Source: Muribaculaceae bacterium
Lineage (GTDB): Bacteria > Bacteroidota > Bacteroidia > Bacteroidales > Muribaculaceae
DNA length: 56,061 bases
Assembly: GCA_017557665.1 (NCBI GenBank)
Contig: JAFYYI010000059.1
Location: 1 to 56,061 of the forward strand
Direction: 5' to 3'
Below are positions 25,594-32,473 of the stretch, piece by piece. Under the pieces are notes generated by a model. It worked only from the letters and a program-made list of their open reading frames with translations. It had not been told where the DNA came from and did not search any database. The number at the start of each line of letters is the position of its first letter. Position 1 is the first letter of the stretch. Made by a program: the position numbers and the translations under genes.

Positions 25594-28149
25594 ATGAAAC
25601 AATTATATACGGTATTCTTTCTATCAGTTCTATCTTTGTTTTCTCCCGTCTTTGGGCAGCGGGTGACGCGGTCGTTCAATGACGTGTCGATGAGCGAAGC
25701 GCTCAAGTGGCTCAACGAGCGGGGTGGGGAATACAACATCAGTTTTCTCTACAATGAGTTGGAGGACTTCAGGGTGACGACTTCGGTCAAGAACAAGTCG
25801 GTGCCCGATGCCATCCAGCAACTGATCGGTTTCTATCCCATCAAGATGACCGTGCAGGGCAAAGAAATCGCCGTCGAGTGCCCACAAAAGGCCTCCACGC
25901 GCTACAAAGGCACCGTCCTCGACGAGACAGGCCAGCCGTTGCCCTATGCCAACGTTGCCCTGCTCTCGCCGCGCGATTCCACCCTCATCACCGGTGGCGT
26001 GACCAACGAGAACGGCCTGTTCGTCATCCCCTGTGACCAGAGCGGCGTGCTCGCCCGCATCACCTATGTCGGCTACCGCCCCGTCTATCGCCACTGCAAG
26101 ACACCTCACCTGGGCACCATCAAAATGCAGCCCGATCAATACACCCTCGGCAGCGTCACCGTCAAGGGGGAGCGTCCGCTGTACCAGACAAAAGGCAGTA
26201 GCATCATTACGAATGTGGCTGGCACAGTCTTGGAACGTTTGCACAATACCAACGAGTTACTGTTGCAAGTGCCTGGTGTTATTGCCTCACCGGATGGCAC
26301 TCTGTCTGTCTTTGGACGTGGAACTCCTATATATTATCTCAACAACCGCAAGGTGCAGAATATACAGGAAATAACCCGTCTTTCTCCCAAAGACGTTCTT
26401 GAAATTGAGCTTGTTCGCAATCCCGGAGCACAGTACGATGCGGAAGTTGAAGCCGTCATCAAGATAACAACCCGTACAAAGGAGGAAGGGTGGATGCTGC
26501 AAGTGAAAGCCGATGAAGAACTGAATGATGTGCTGACCTCGGATGAGTCAGTGGATGTGGGTTTGAAACAAGGCGGACTAAATGCCTCTGCTCATCTGGA
26601 GTACGAGGATTTTCACCGCCACTACAATCAGCCACAGATAAAAGAATTGGTGGTGGATGGTGATACCTACCGATATGACAAAACTGACAACTGCAGTAAA
26701 TCGCATCAAAAAGCCCCAAGTTGGTCGACTAATGTAGATTATGAGTTCAATGAGCGACACATTGCAGGGGCCAGTTACGACGGCTATCACAACACGTGGC
26801 TGTCACCTGGCGATGCCCTGCACATCTATAGCAAGAACGGTCTGGATTTCCAACGAACCCACATCTTGAGCGACTATCATAACGATATGGACTATGCCCA
26901 CGTCAACACGTTCTACAATGCCGAGTGGACGAAACGGCTGCGCACCGCACTCAACCTTGACTATGCAGGCAACTCCAGCGATTACCGCCAACTGACAGAC
27001 GAAACGACAGATGACATAACCCGCACGACACTTAGCAAAGGCAAGAGCCGTTACCACGTCTATGCTGCACGGTTGACATTTGACTTCACATTGGGCAACG
27101 AGATCTCGTTGTCATGGGGTGCAGAGTACAACCGCGTTACGGGCCACGGAACCGCCGATTGCAGCAATGCTGTCGTGCCACCCTCTGACTATGAGCAATG
27201 GGAAAACAAGGCTGCAGCCTTTGTCGAGGCAAAAGCGGCTTTTGGCGATTGGACACTGAGCGGAGGGCTACGCTATGAAGATGTGGTCAGAGACTACGCT
27301 GATCGTTTGGCCGACAATGCCGATATTCACCGCCACTACCGCAATCTGTTCCCCGCAGTGGAAATTAGCCATAAGCGCGATGGATGGAGCAATGCTCTCT
27401 CGTATGTTTCGCGCACCGTTCGCCCGTCGTTTCGACAGCTGAGCAACTACACCTATTATGACAGCGAGTATATTTATCAGCACGGTAATCCCACGTTACA
27501 GCCCACGACGCTCTACATTGTCGAGTGGAGTACAGGCTACAAATTCATCAACGCCTCACTCAGTTATACCTATAAGGACAATCTTATCGCCCCTGACATA
27601 TTCACCAAGGACGAACATACCCCTATTCTGGTGAGTTCATTCAGCAACTTCGACCATGCGAGCCTACTAAGCGCTAATGTTAGTTTGCAACACAACTTCA
27701 AGTGGTGGCGTTCCTCATTACGCTTAGCTGTTGAGCGCTTGTTTTTTGACTACGAGTACATGAATGAACCATATAGCTATGGCAAAACAAGGTTTTATGT
27801 TGTTGCTAACCAATATTTCGACCTGCCCCGAGGATGGCTCGCTAACATCTATTATTACTATAATAGCGGTGGCGCACAAAATAATACCCAATTGGAGCCT
27901 TTCCAAATGCTGAACCTCAGTATTCAGAAGTCTTTCCTGCAAGACCGCCTGAGTGTGAAACTTGCCGCACAAGACATTTTTCACAAAATGAAGTTTGAGC
28001 AAAATATGCGCCTCCGCAACGTCCACTTCTGGCAAATTGAAGACCATAAATATTGGAACTTTTCGCTAAGCGTTGTATATCGCTTGAACCAACTCAAAAC
28101 CAAGTATCGTGGCAAGAGTGCCGCCACCGAGCAAATCAACCGCCTGTAA
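25594..28149 (+). CDS. STN-headed outer-membrane beta-barrel receptor 2
   Basis: 851 residues. Signal peptide (MKQLYTVFFLSVLSLFSPVFG), then STN and carboxypeptidase-like domains nearly identical to receptor 1 (residues 21-195), then a different plug (NELLLQVPGVIASPDGTLSVFG; EIELVRNPGAQYDAEVEAVIKI) and an OMP_b-brl_3 barrel ending INRL. No sigma or anti-sigma gene of its own is present, and its signalling head is that of receptor 1, so it may report to the same anti-sigma factor. No promoter was recognised directly upstream. Ligand unknown. Confidence 0.9.
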   Translation: MKQLYTVFFLSVLSLFSPVFGQRVTRSFNDVSMSEALKWLNERGGEYNISFLYNELEDFRVTTSVKNKSVPDAIQQLIGFYPIKMTVQGKEIAVECPQKASTRYKGTVLDETGQPLPYANVALLSPRDSTLITGGVTNENGLFVIPCDQSGVLARITYVGYRPVYRHCKTPHLGTIKMQPDQYTLGSVTVKGERPLYQTKGSSIITNVAGTVLERLHNTNELLLQVPGVIASPDGTLSVFGRGTPIYYLNNRKVQNIQEITRLSPKDVLEIELVRNPGAQYDAEVEAVIKITTRTKEEGWMLQVKADEELNDVLTSDESVDVGLKQGGLNASAHLEYEDFHRHYNQPQIKELVVDGDTYRYDKTDNCSKSHQKAPSWSTNVDYEFNERHIAGASYDGYHNTWLSPGDALHIYSKNGLDFQRTHILSDYHNDMDYAHVNTFYNAEWTKRLRTALNLDYAGNSSDYRQLTDETTDDITRTTLSKGKSRYHVYAARLTFDFTLGNEISLSWGAEYNRVTGHGTADCSNAVVPPSDYEQWENKAAAFVEAKAAFGDWTLSGGLRYEDVVRDYADRLADNADIHRHYRNLFPAVEISHKRDGWSNALSYVSRTVRPSFRQLSNYTYYDSEYIYQHGNPTLQPTTLYIVEWSTGYKFINASLSYTYKDNLIAPDIFTKDEHTPILVSSFSNFDHASLLSANVSLQHNFKWWRSSLRLAVERLFFDYEYMNEPYSYGKTRFYVVANQYFDLPRGWLANIYYYYNSGGAQNNTQLEPFQMLNLSIQKSFLQDRLSVKLAAQDIFHKMKFEQNMRLRNVHFWQIEDHKYWNFSLSVVYRLNQLKTKYRGKSAATEQINRL
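25654..26178 (+). repeat. duplicated 525-bp receptor head, copy B
   Basis: Partner of 22431-22955; no indels. Confidence 0.95.
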
Positions 28150-28157
28150 TCAATGAT

Positions 28158-28228
28158 ATGCAGGTAATAGCTTCAACATATCACCCAATGCAATCCACCC
28201 TCTCACCAGCGACAGCGAGAGGGTGGAA
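28158..28228 (+). repeat. 71-bp post-receptor repeat with hairpin, copy B
   Basis: Partner of 24905-24975, 9 bp after the receptor 2 stop. Confidence 0.9.
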
Positions 28229-28379
28229 GATGGACTGTTCATTTGCGCATCAATTTCATGTTGATGATTGTTACAACTTTGACCGCACTATCGGCCTGAC
28301 CGTGACCTACAACTTCAACGTCACCCGCAGCCGCTACAAGGGCAGCCACGCCGGTCAAGACGAGCGCAACCGCCTGTAA
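28229..28379 (+). pseudogene. C-terminal remnant of a third barrel receptor
   Basis: In frame with the TAA at 28379 the sequence encodes FHVDDCYNFDRTIGL and TVTYNFNVTRSRYKG, ending ERNRL, the typical last strands and tail of an OMP_b-brl_3 receptor; receptor 2 ends comparably (FSLSVVYRLNQLKTKYRG and INRL). It begins exactly where the 71-bp repeat ends, so the rest of the gene was lost by deletion or recombination at the repeat. Confidence 0.8.
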
Positions 28380-28413
28380 AAACTAACGCACAGTAACAGC
28401 TTCAATACTGAGT

Positions 28414-28447
28414 TCAGCCGAGGGTGGCACAATGCGCCCTCGGCTGA
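28414..28447 (+). terminator. hairpin after the receptor remnant
   Basis: TCAGCCGAGGG, 12-nt loop, CCCTCGGCTGA: same 11-12-11 geometry as in the 71-bp repeats, and preceded by CAGTAACAGCTTCAAT, resembling CAGGTAATAGCTTCAAC there. Confidence 0.55.
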
Positions 28448-28488
28448 GCAATTGATTATCCGTTGGATTTATGGCGTTTCTTGGGACA

Positions 28489-28520
28489 TTTGCTATTTTG
28501 GAAAAATGGTTGTATTTTTG
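28489..28520 (+). promoter_or_regulatory. promoter of the kinase-like gene
   Basis: TTTG (28489-28492), 20-nt spacer, TATTTTTG (28513-28520), 33 bp before the ATG. Confidence 0.75.
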
Positions 28521-28553
28521 CACCAGAATAATAGATTAAATCCATTAAAAGTA

Positions 28554-29372
28554 ATGAACAACGCAGATTTTTGGGCATCAATCCACTCTATTATAGCCGA
28601 TGGCTTTACGCCCGATGGTCTGCAAAAACTTGACCGTTATGCAGAGCAATTCATCAGCAACGCGTTGGTATATCAACGATTTTCACCGCAGGAACAGCAT
28701 GGCTGCGCAACGGGAGGTGCAACAAATGTCATTGCATCCCTGCTCGCGGGAGCAGAAGTTGGCACAGATAGCGGCCGTCAAGCGTCATTCAGCGACTTCC
28801 AAAGCGAACGCCAATGCGCAGCGCAGCAAGAAACAGTGATTGAGCAATGGGCCAAGGCCGTCGGCCTGTGGACTGAAAGAGTCGAAGAAGTATTGTCACA
28901 TAGCCTTGGGGAACAGATTGCCGAGGGCGGAGAGGCAATCGTTTATGACCATGGCACCACACTCATCAAGTCTATCGGTCTTGATTACTTTATTCAACCG
29001 GTTTTTGCCCTTGATCGAATAACTCTCCACAACACCTATTTCCCTGAGACGCGTCTATTTGTTTTAGGTTTTGGACGTGACAAGCGAGGAGAATTCAAAA
29101 TCATTGTTGAGCAGCCTTTCATCGACGGGCAACCAGTTAGCGACGAAGAAATCGCAACATATATGCAACAAATGGGTTTTGAACTAAAGAACCCGCGAAA
29201 CTGGACTTATGGCACCCCAGAAATTTACTTGAGCGACATGCATGATGAGAATGTAATTCGCTCCAATCATTCCGATACCATCTTTGTCGTTGATTGTGAT
29301 ATCCGCATTAACACACCAGAACTCAGGCAAGGAGGGACAAGAATCCTATCAACCGAAGTCAAGTTTGCATAA
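28554..29372 (+). CDS. stand-alone polyvalent-protein-type kinase
   Basis: 272 residues from ATG 28554. A helical N-terminal half (1-118) precedes a compact kinase-like domain: glycine loop EGGEAIVY (124-131), Lys139 in TTLIKSI, catalytic loop YLSDMHDENVI (Asp228, His230, Asn233) and Asp247 in FVVDCD as metal ligand. This matches the Ser/Thr/Tyr kinase domain described in polyvalent proteins of phages and conjugative elements, here without partner domains and not in a recognisable mobile element. Target unknown. Own promoter and terminator; the substrate-binding C-lobe is short. Confidence 0.7.
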   Translation: MNNADFWASIHSIIADGFTPDGLQKLDRYAEQFISNALVYQRFSPQEQHGCATGGATNVIASLLAGAEVGTDSGRQASFSDFQSERQCAAQQETVIEQWAKAVGLWTERVEEVLSHSLGEQIAEGGEAIVYDHGTTLIKSIGLDYFIQPVFALDRITLHNTYFPETRLFVLGFGRDKRGEFKIIVEQPFIDGQPVSDEEIATYMQQMGFELKNPRNWTYGTPEIYLSDMHDENVIRSNHSDTIFVVDCDIRINTPELRQGGTRILSTEVKFA

Positions 29373-29441
29373 TATTGAGCTTGAAGGACGGTCATAACTA
29401 GTGCTAAACTAAAGGGGACAAATCATCTTTCAGATAAAAAA

Positions 29442-29490
29442 GTGACGGCCGCTGGTGGATGCACCTGCGACCGTCAACGTGAGGTTTTTT
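29442..29490 (+). terminator. terminator of the kinase-like gene
   Basis: TGACGGcCGCtGGTG pairs with CACCtGCGaCCGTCA; GAGGTTTTTT follows. Confidence 0.75.
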
Positions 29491-29520
29491 CTGGGTGTTA
29501 TAATGATTGCCTCATTATTT

Positions 29521-29618
29521 TTTAGTCTCTAGATTTTAGACTTTAGATTTTAGTCTCTAGATTTTAGACTTTAGATTTTAGTCTCTAGATTTTAGACTTT
29601 AGATTTTAGACTTTAGAT
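29521..29618. repeat. heptamer array A, 14 units
   Basis: Fourteen contiguous 7-bp units of type TTTAGAY with a higher-order period of 28 bp (TTTAGTC, TCTAGAT, TTTAGAC, TTTAGAT, three times, then two more). Ends at a non-repetitive 22-bp spacer. Confidence 0.95.
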
Positions 29619-29643
29619 GGCATCCGCATCCTTCGCTAGGCTA

Positions 29644-29839
29644 GTCTAACGTCTGACATCTAATGTCTAACGTCTAATGTCTAACGTCTAATGTCTAACA
29701 TCTAATGTCTAACGTCTAATGTCTAACATCTAACATCTAATGTCTAATGTCTAACATCTAATGTCTAACGTCTAATGTCTAACATCTAACATCTAATGTC
29801 TAATGTCTATTGTCTATTGTCTAACGTCTAACATCTACT
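29644..29839. repeat. heptamer array B, 28 units, running into kbl
   Basis: Twenty-eight contiguous units RTCTAAY without a phase slip. On the minus strand the unit is TAGAYRT and the first TAG is the kbl stop codon (29837-29835). Confidence 0.95.
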
Positions 29840-31025
29840 TGATGATTCCCATCTGCTTGCCGATCTTGATGAAGGCGTTGATGCACTTGTCGAGGTGCTC
29901 ACGCTCGTGGCCGGCCGATACCTGCACGCGGATGCGGGCCTGCCCCTTGGGCACAACGGGATAGTAGAAACCGGTAACGTAGATGCCTTCCTTCTGCAGC
30001 TCGGCGGCGAAGTCCTGCGACAGCTTGGCGTCGTAGAGCATCACGGCGCAGATGGCGCTCTGGGTCGGCTTGATGTCGAAGCCGGCGGCAAGCATCTTGT
30101 CGCGGAAGTAGTTCACGTTATCTACCAACTTGTCGTGCAGGGCGTTGCTCTCCTTGAGCATCTTGAACATCTCGATGCTGGCACCAACGATGCCGGGAGC
30201 GATACTGTTGCTGAACAGGTAAGGACGTGAACGCTGACGCAGCATGTCGATGATCTCCTTGCGGCCTGTGGTGAAACCGCCCATAGCACCGCCGAAGGCC
30301 TTGCCTAGTGTGCCGGTGAAGACGTCGATGCGGCCATAGATGTCGAACTGCTCGGCTACACCGTGGCCGGTCGGACCAACGACACCTGCCGAGTGCGACT
30401 CATCGACCATGACCATGGCGTCATATTTCTCGGCCAGGTCACAGATCTTGTCCATGGGAGCCACGTTGCCGTCCATCGAGAAGACACCGTCGGTAGCGAT
30501 GATGCGGAAGCGCTGCTCCTGAGCCTGCTTGAGGCACTCCTCGAGTTCGCCCATGTCGGCGTTGGCATAGCGGTAGCGTTTGGCCTTGCACAGGCGCACG
30601 CCGTCGATGATTGAAGCGTGGTTCAGCGAGTCACTGATGATGGCATCCTCATCGGTCAACAGGGCCTCGAACAGACCGCCGTTGGCGTCAAAGCAGGAGC
30701 CGTAGAGGATGGCATCCTCGGTGTGGAAATAGTCGGCGATGGCAGCCTCAAGTTCCTTGTGGATATCACTGGTACCGCAGATGAAGCGAACCGATGACAT
30801 GCCGTAGCCGTGGTGGGACATGGTGTCGGTAGCAGCCTTGATCAGGCGGCTGTTGTCACTCAGACCCAGATAGTTGTTGGCACAGAAGTTCAGCACCTCG
30901 TCGTTGGGCTTCACCTTGATGTCGGCACGCTGCGGCGTGGTGATGATGCGTTCATTCTTGTACAAACCGGCAGCCTGGATGTCGGCGAGCTCCTTCTGGA
31001 GATGTTCCTGAAATTTTCCGAACAT
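29835..31025 (-). CDS. kbl: glycine C-acetyltransferase (2-amino-3-ketobutyrate CoA ligase)
   Basis: 396 residues, normal length. PLP-enzyme features: FCANNYLGLSDN, HHGYGMSSVRFICGT, MVMVDESHSAGVVGPTGHG with the PLP-pairing Asp, and the PLP lysine in TGTLGKAFGGAMGG. It cleaves 2-amino-3-ketobutyrate with CoA to glycine and acetyl-CoA, the second step of threonine breakdown; the first enzyme (tdh) is at 40873-41832, same strand. Monocistronic. The stop codon is part of a heptamer array. Confidence 0.96.
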   Translation of the reverse strand: MFGKFQEHLQKELADIQAAGLYKNERIITTPQRADIKVKPNDEVLNFCANNYLGLSDNSRLIKAATDTMSHHGYGMSSVRFICGTSDIHKELEAAIADYFHTEDAILYGSCFDANGGLFEALLTDEDAIISDSLNHASIIDGVRLCKAKRYRYANADMGELEECLKQAQEQRFRIIATDGVFSMDGNVAPMDKICDLAEKYDAMVMVDESHSAGVVGPTGHGVAEQFDIYGRIDVFTGTLGKAFGGAMGGFTTGRKEIIDMLRQRSRPYLFSNSIAPGIVGASIEMFKMLKESNALHDKLVDNVNYFRDKMLAAGFDIKPTQSAICAVMLYDAKLSQDFAAELQKEGIYVTGFYYPVVPKGQARIRVQVSAGHEREHLDKCINAFIKIGKQMGIIK

Positions 31026-31135
31026 GATAAAAATCTATTTTAAAAGGTTTGACATTAATAGTATATTCTAATTGCCCACAAAGGTCTAAAAAAAACGTGA
31101 AATGCGGAACACTTTTCACGTTTTTTTTTCGATTG

Positions 31136-31891
31136 TCAGTCGTTGTCGGCGCTGGAGAGGACGCGGCCCTGGCGCATGGGTGTGTAGGTCTGCTGTTGCT
31201 GGCTCACTTCCAGTGCCACGGGTTGCTCGCTGCGGCTGCGGCGCTTGCGGTGGTGCCAGCGGCTGTTATCGCGGCTTTCAACGCTTTCTGCAACTTCGAC
31301 CTGGGCCACCGCTTGGCTGACCGTGCCATCCAAGCGATTACCGCCGTTGATGGCATACAGCTCATATCGCTCAATGATGCTGATGAGTTTGGCGGGATAG
31401 TTGACATCCTCGGCATAACCGCAGTCGCGCAATCCTTGGGCCCAGCTGCGATAGTCGGTCACCTCAAACTCATAGAGGACGCTGTAGCGCGGCCCCTTGA
31501 GGAACTTGGCATGATCCAGGAAGGAGTCCTCGGGAGAGCCGTACTTGCGATAACCCACCTGCTTGAGGGAGTCACAGGCGCCATAGGTCTCACCTTTCCA
31601 GTGATAGGCTTTGATGCCGAAGTGGTTGTTGGCTTCGATGGCCATACGGCTTTTGCCGGCATAGCTCTCGAGAATGCCTTGGGCGAGCGTGATGCATGCC
31701 GGAACACCAAATTCCTTTTCATATTTTAATGCTACGGGCTTGTAACGCTCAATATAGTCTAAATAATCTTGTCGGGAAGCCTGAGAAGAGGCCGAAAAGC
31801 TGCAAAACAGCCCAAAAATCAAGCAAAAAAGCAATATTCGCTTGTTTATCGGAAAAAAATCTATAATTTTGCGTTCAAAGTAAAAACTCAT
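31136..31891 (-). CDS. exported glucosaminidase-domain peptidoglycan hydrolase
   Basis: 251 residues from ATG 31891 (MSFYFERKIIDFFPINKRIL); ATG 31903 is possible but would overlap the cdd start. Signal anchor ILLFCLIFGLFCSFSASSQA, then a FlgJ/glucosaminidase domain (ITLAQGILESYAGKSRMAIE, catalytic-type Glu; NNHFGIKAYHWKGETYG; RKYGSPEDSFLDHAKFL). The C-terminal 60 residues are low-complexity and basic. It should cut between GlcNAc and MurNAc in the periplasm. Divergent and practically overlapping with cdd. Confidence 0.9.
   Translation of the reverse strand: MSFYFERKIIDFFPINKRILLFCLIFGLFCSFSASSQASRQDYLDYIERYKPVALKYEKEFGVPACITLAQGILESYAGKSRMAIEANNHFGIKAYHWKGETYGACDSLKQVGYRKYGSPEDSFLDHAKFLKGPRYSVLYEFEVTDYRSWAQGLRDCGYAEDVNYPAKLISIIERYELYAINGGNRLDGTVSQAVAQVEVAESVESRDNSRWHHRKRRSRSEQPVALEVSQQQQTYTPMRQGRVLSSADND
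31842..31871 (+). promoter_or_regulatory. cdd promoter inside the glucosaminidase coding start
   Basis: TTG (31842-31844), 19-nt spacer, TAATTTTG (31864-31871), 30 bp before the cdd ATG. Confidence 0.75.
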
Positions 31892-31901
31892 AATTTTATT
31901 C

Positions 31902-32366
31902 ATGACTGAAAAGAAAATCACCACAAAGGTAAGGGTTTATTCTTATAATGAACTAACCGAGGAGCAAAAAAAATTAGTTGACCTTGCTCGCGAGGCCACG
32001 ATGAACTCCTATTCTCCTTACAGTAACTTCAAGGTTGGCGCCGCCCTGGAGCTCGACAATGGCGAGATTTTTATCGGTGCTAATCAGGAGAATGCGGCTT
32101 TTGCCGGCATCTGTGGCGAGCGTTCGGCATTGTATGCCGCCGGAGCTAAGTATCCTGGCGTTCCTGTTAAGGCAGTCGCCATCACGTCGTTCACTCATGA
32201 CGTGTTCGTCGAGGAGCCGACGGCTCCCTGCGGCGTGTGTCGCCAGGCGTTCTTGGAGTTTGAGAAGAATGGTCATCCCATCGAGTTGATTTTGGCCGGC
32301 AAGGAGAAAATCTATATCCTCGATAGTTTTAAGGACACGATGCCCTTGTCCTTCACCGAGTTCTGA
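31902..32366 (+). CDS. cdd: cytidine deaminase
   Basis: 154 residues. Zinc site: CGERSAL (Cys plus catalytic Glu) and PCGVCRQAFLEF; substrate motif SYSPYSNFKVGAALEL. It deaminates cytidine or deoxycytidine in pyrimidine salvage. Start ATG 31902 gives MTEKKITTKVRVYSY. A hairpin follows the stop at 32398-32439 (GACAACCTTGACAAC and its complement). Confidence 0.95.
   Translation: MTEKKITTKVRVYSYNELTEEQKKLVDLAREATMNSYSPYSNFKVGAALELDNGEIFIGANQENAAFAGICGERSALYAAGAKYPGVPVKAVAITSFTHDVFVEEPTAPCGVCRQAFLEFEKNGHPIELILAGKEKIYILDSFKDTMPLSFTEF
31924..31931 (-). promoter_or_regulatory. -7 box TACCTTTG of the glucosaminidase gene inside cdd
   Basis: Reverse-strand TAnnTTTG within the first codons of cdd, 33 bp from ATG 31891. 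No clear -33 box. Confidence 0.5.
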
Positions 32367-32473
32367 TTCGCCAGAACAACAGAAACAACATTGAGGGACA
32401 ACCTTGACAACAACGCGTGGCCGTTGTCAAGGGTTGTCTCTTGTGAATGAAGAAATATTAATCAATAACGATA

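Noticed and set aside
29521..29839. CRISPR-like array
   Set aside because: Units are 7 bp and contiguous; there are no 20-40 bp spacers and no cas genes.
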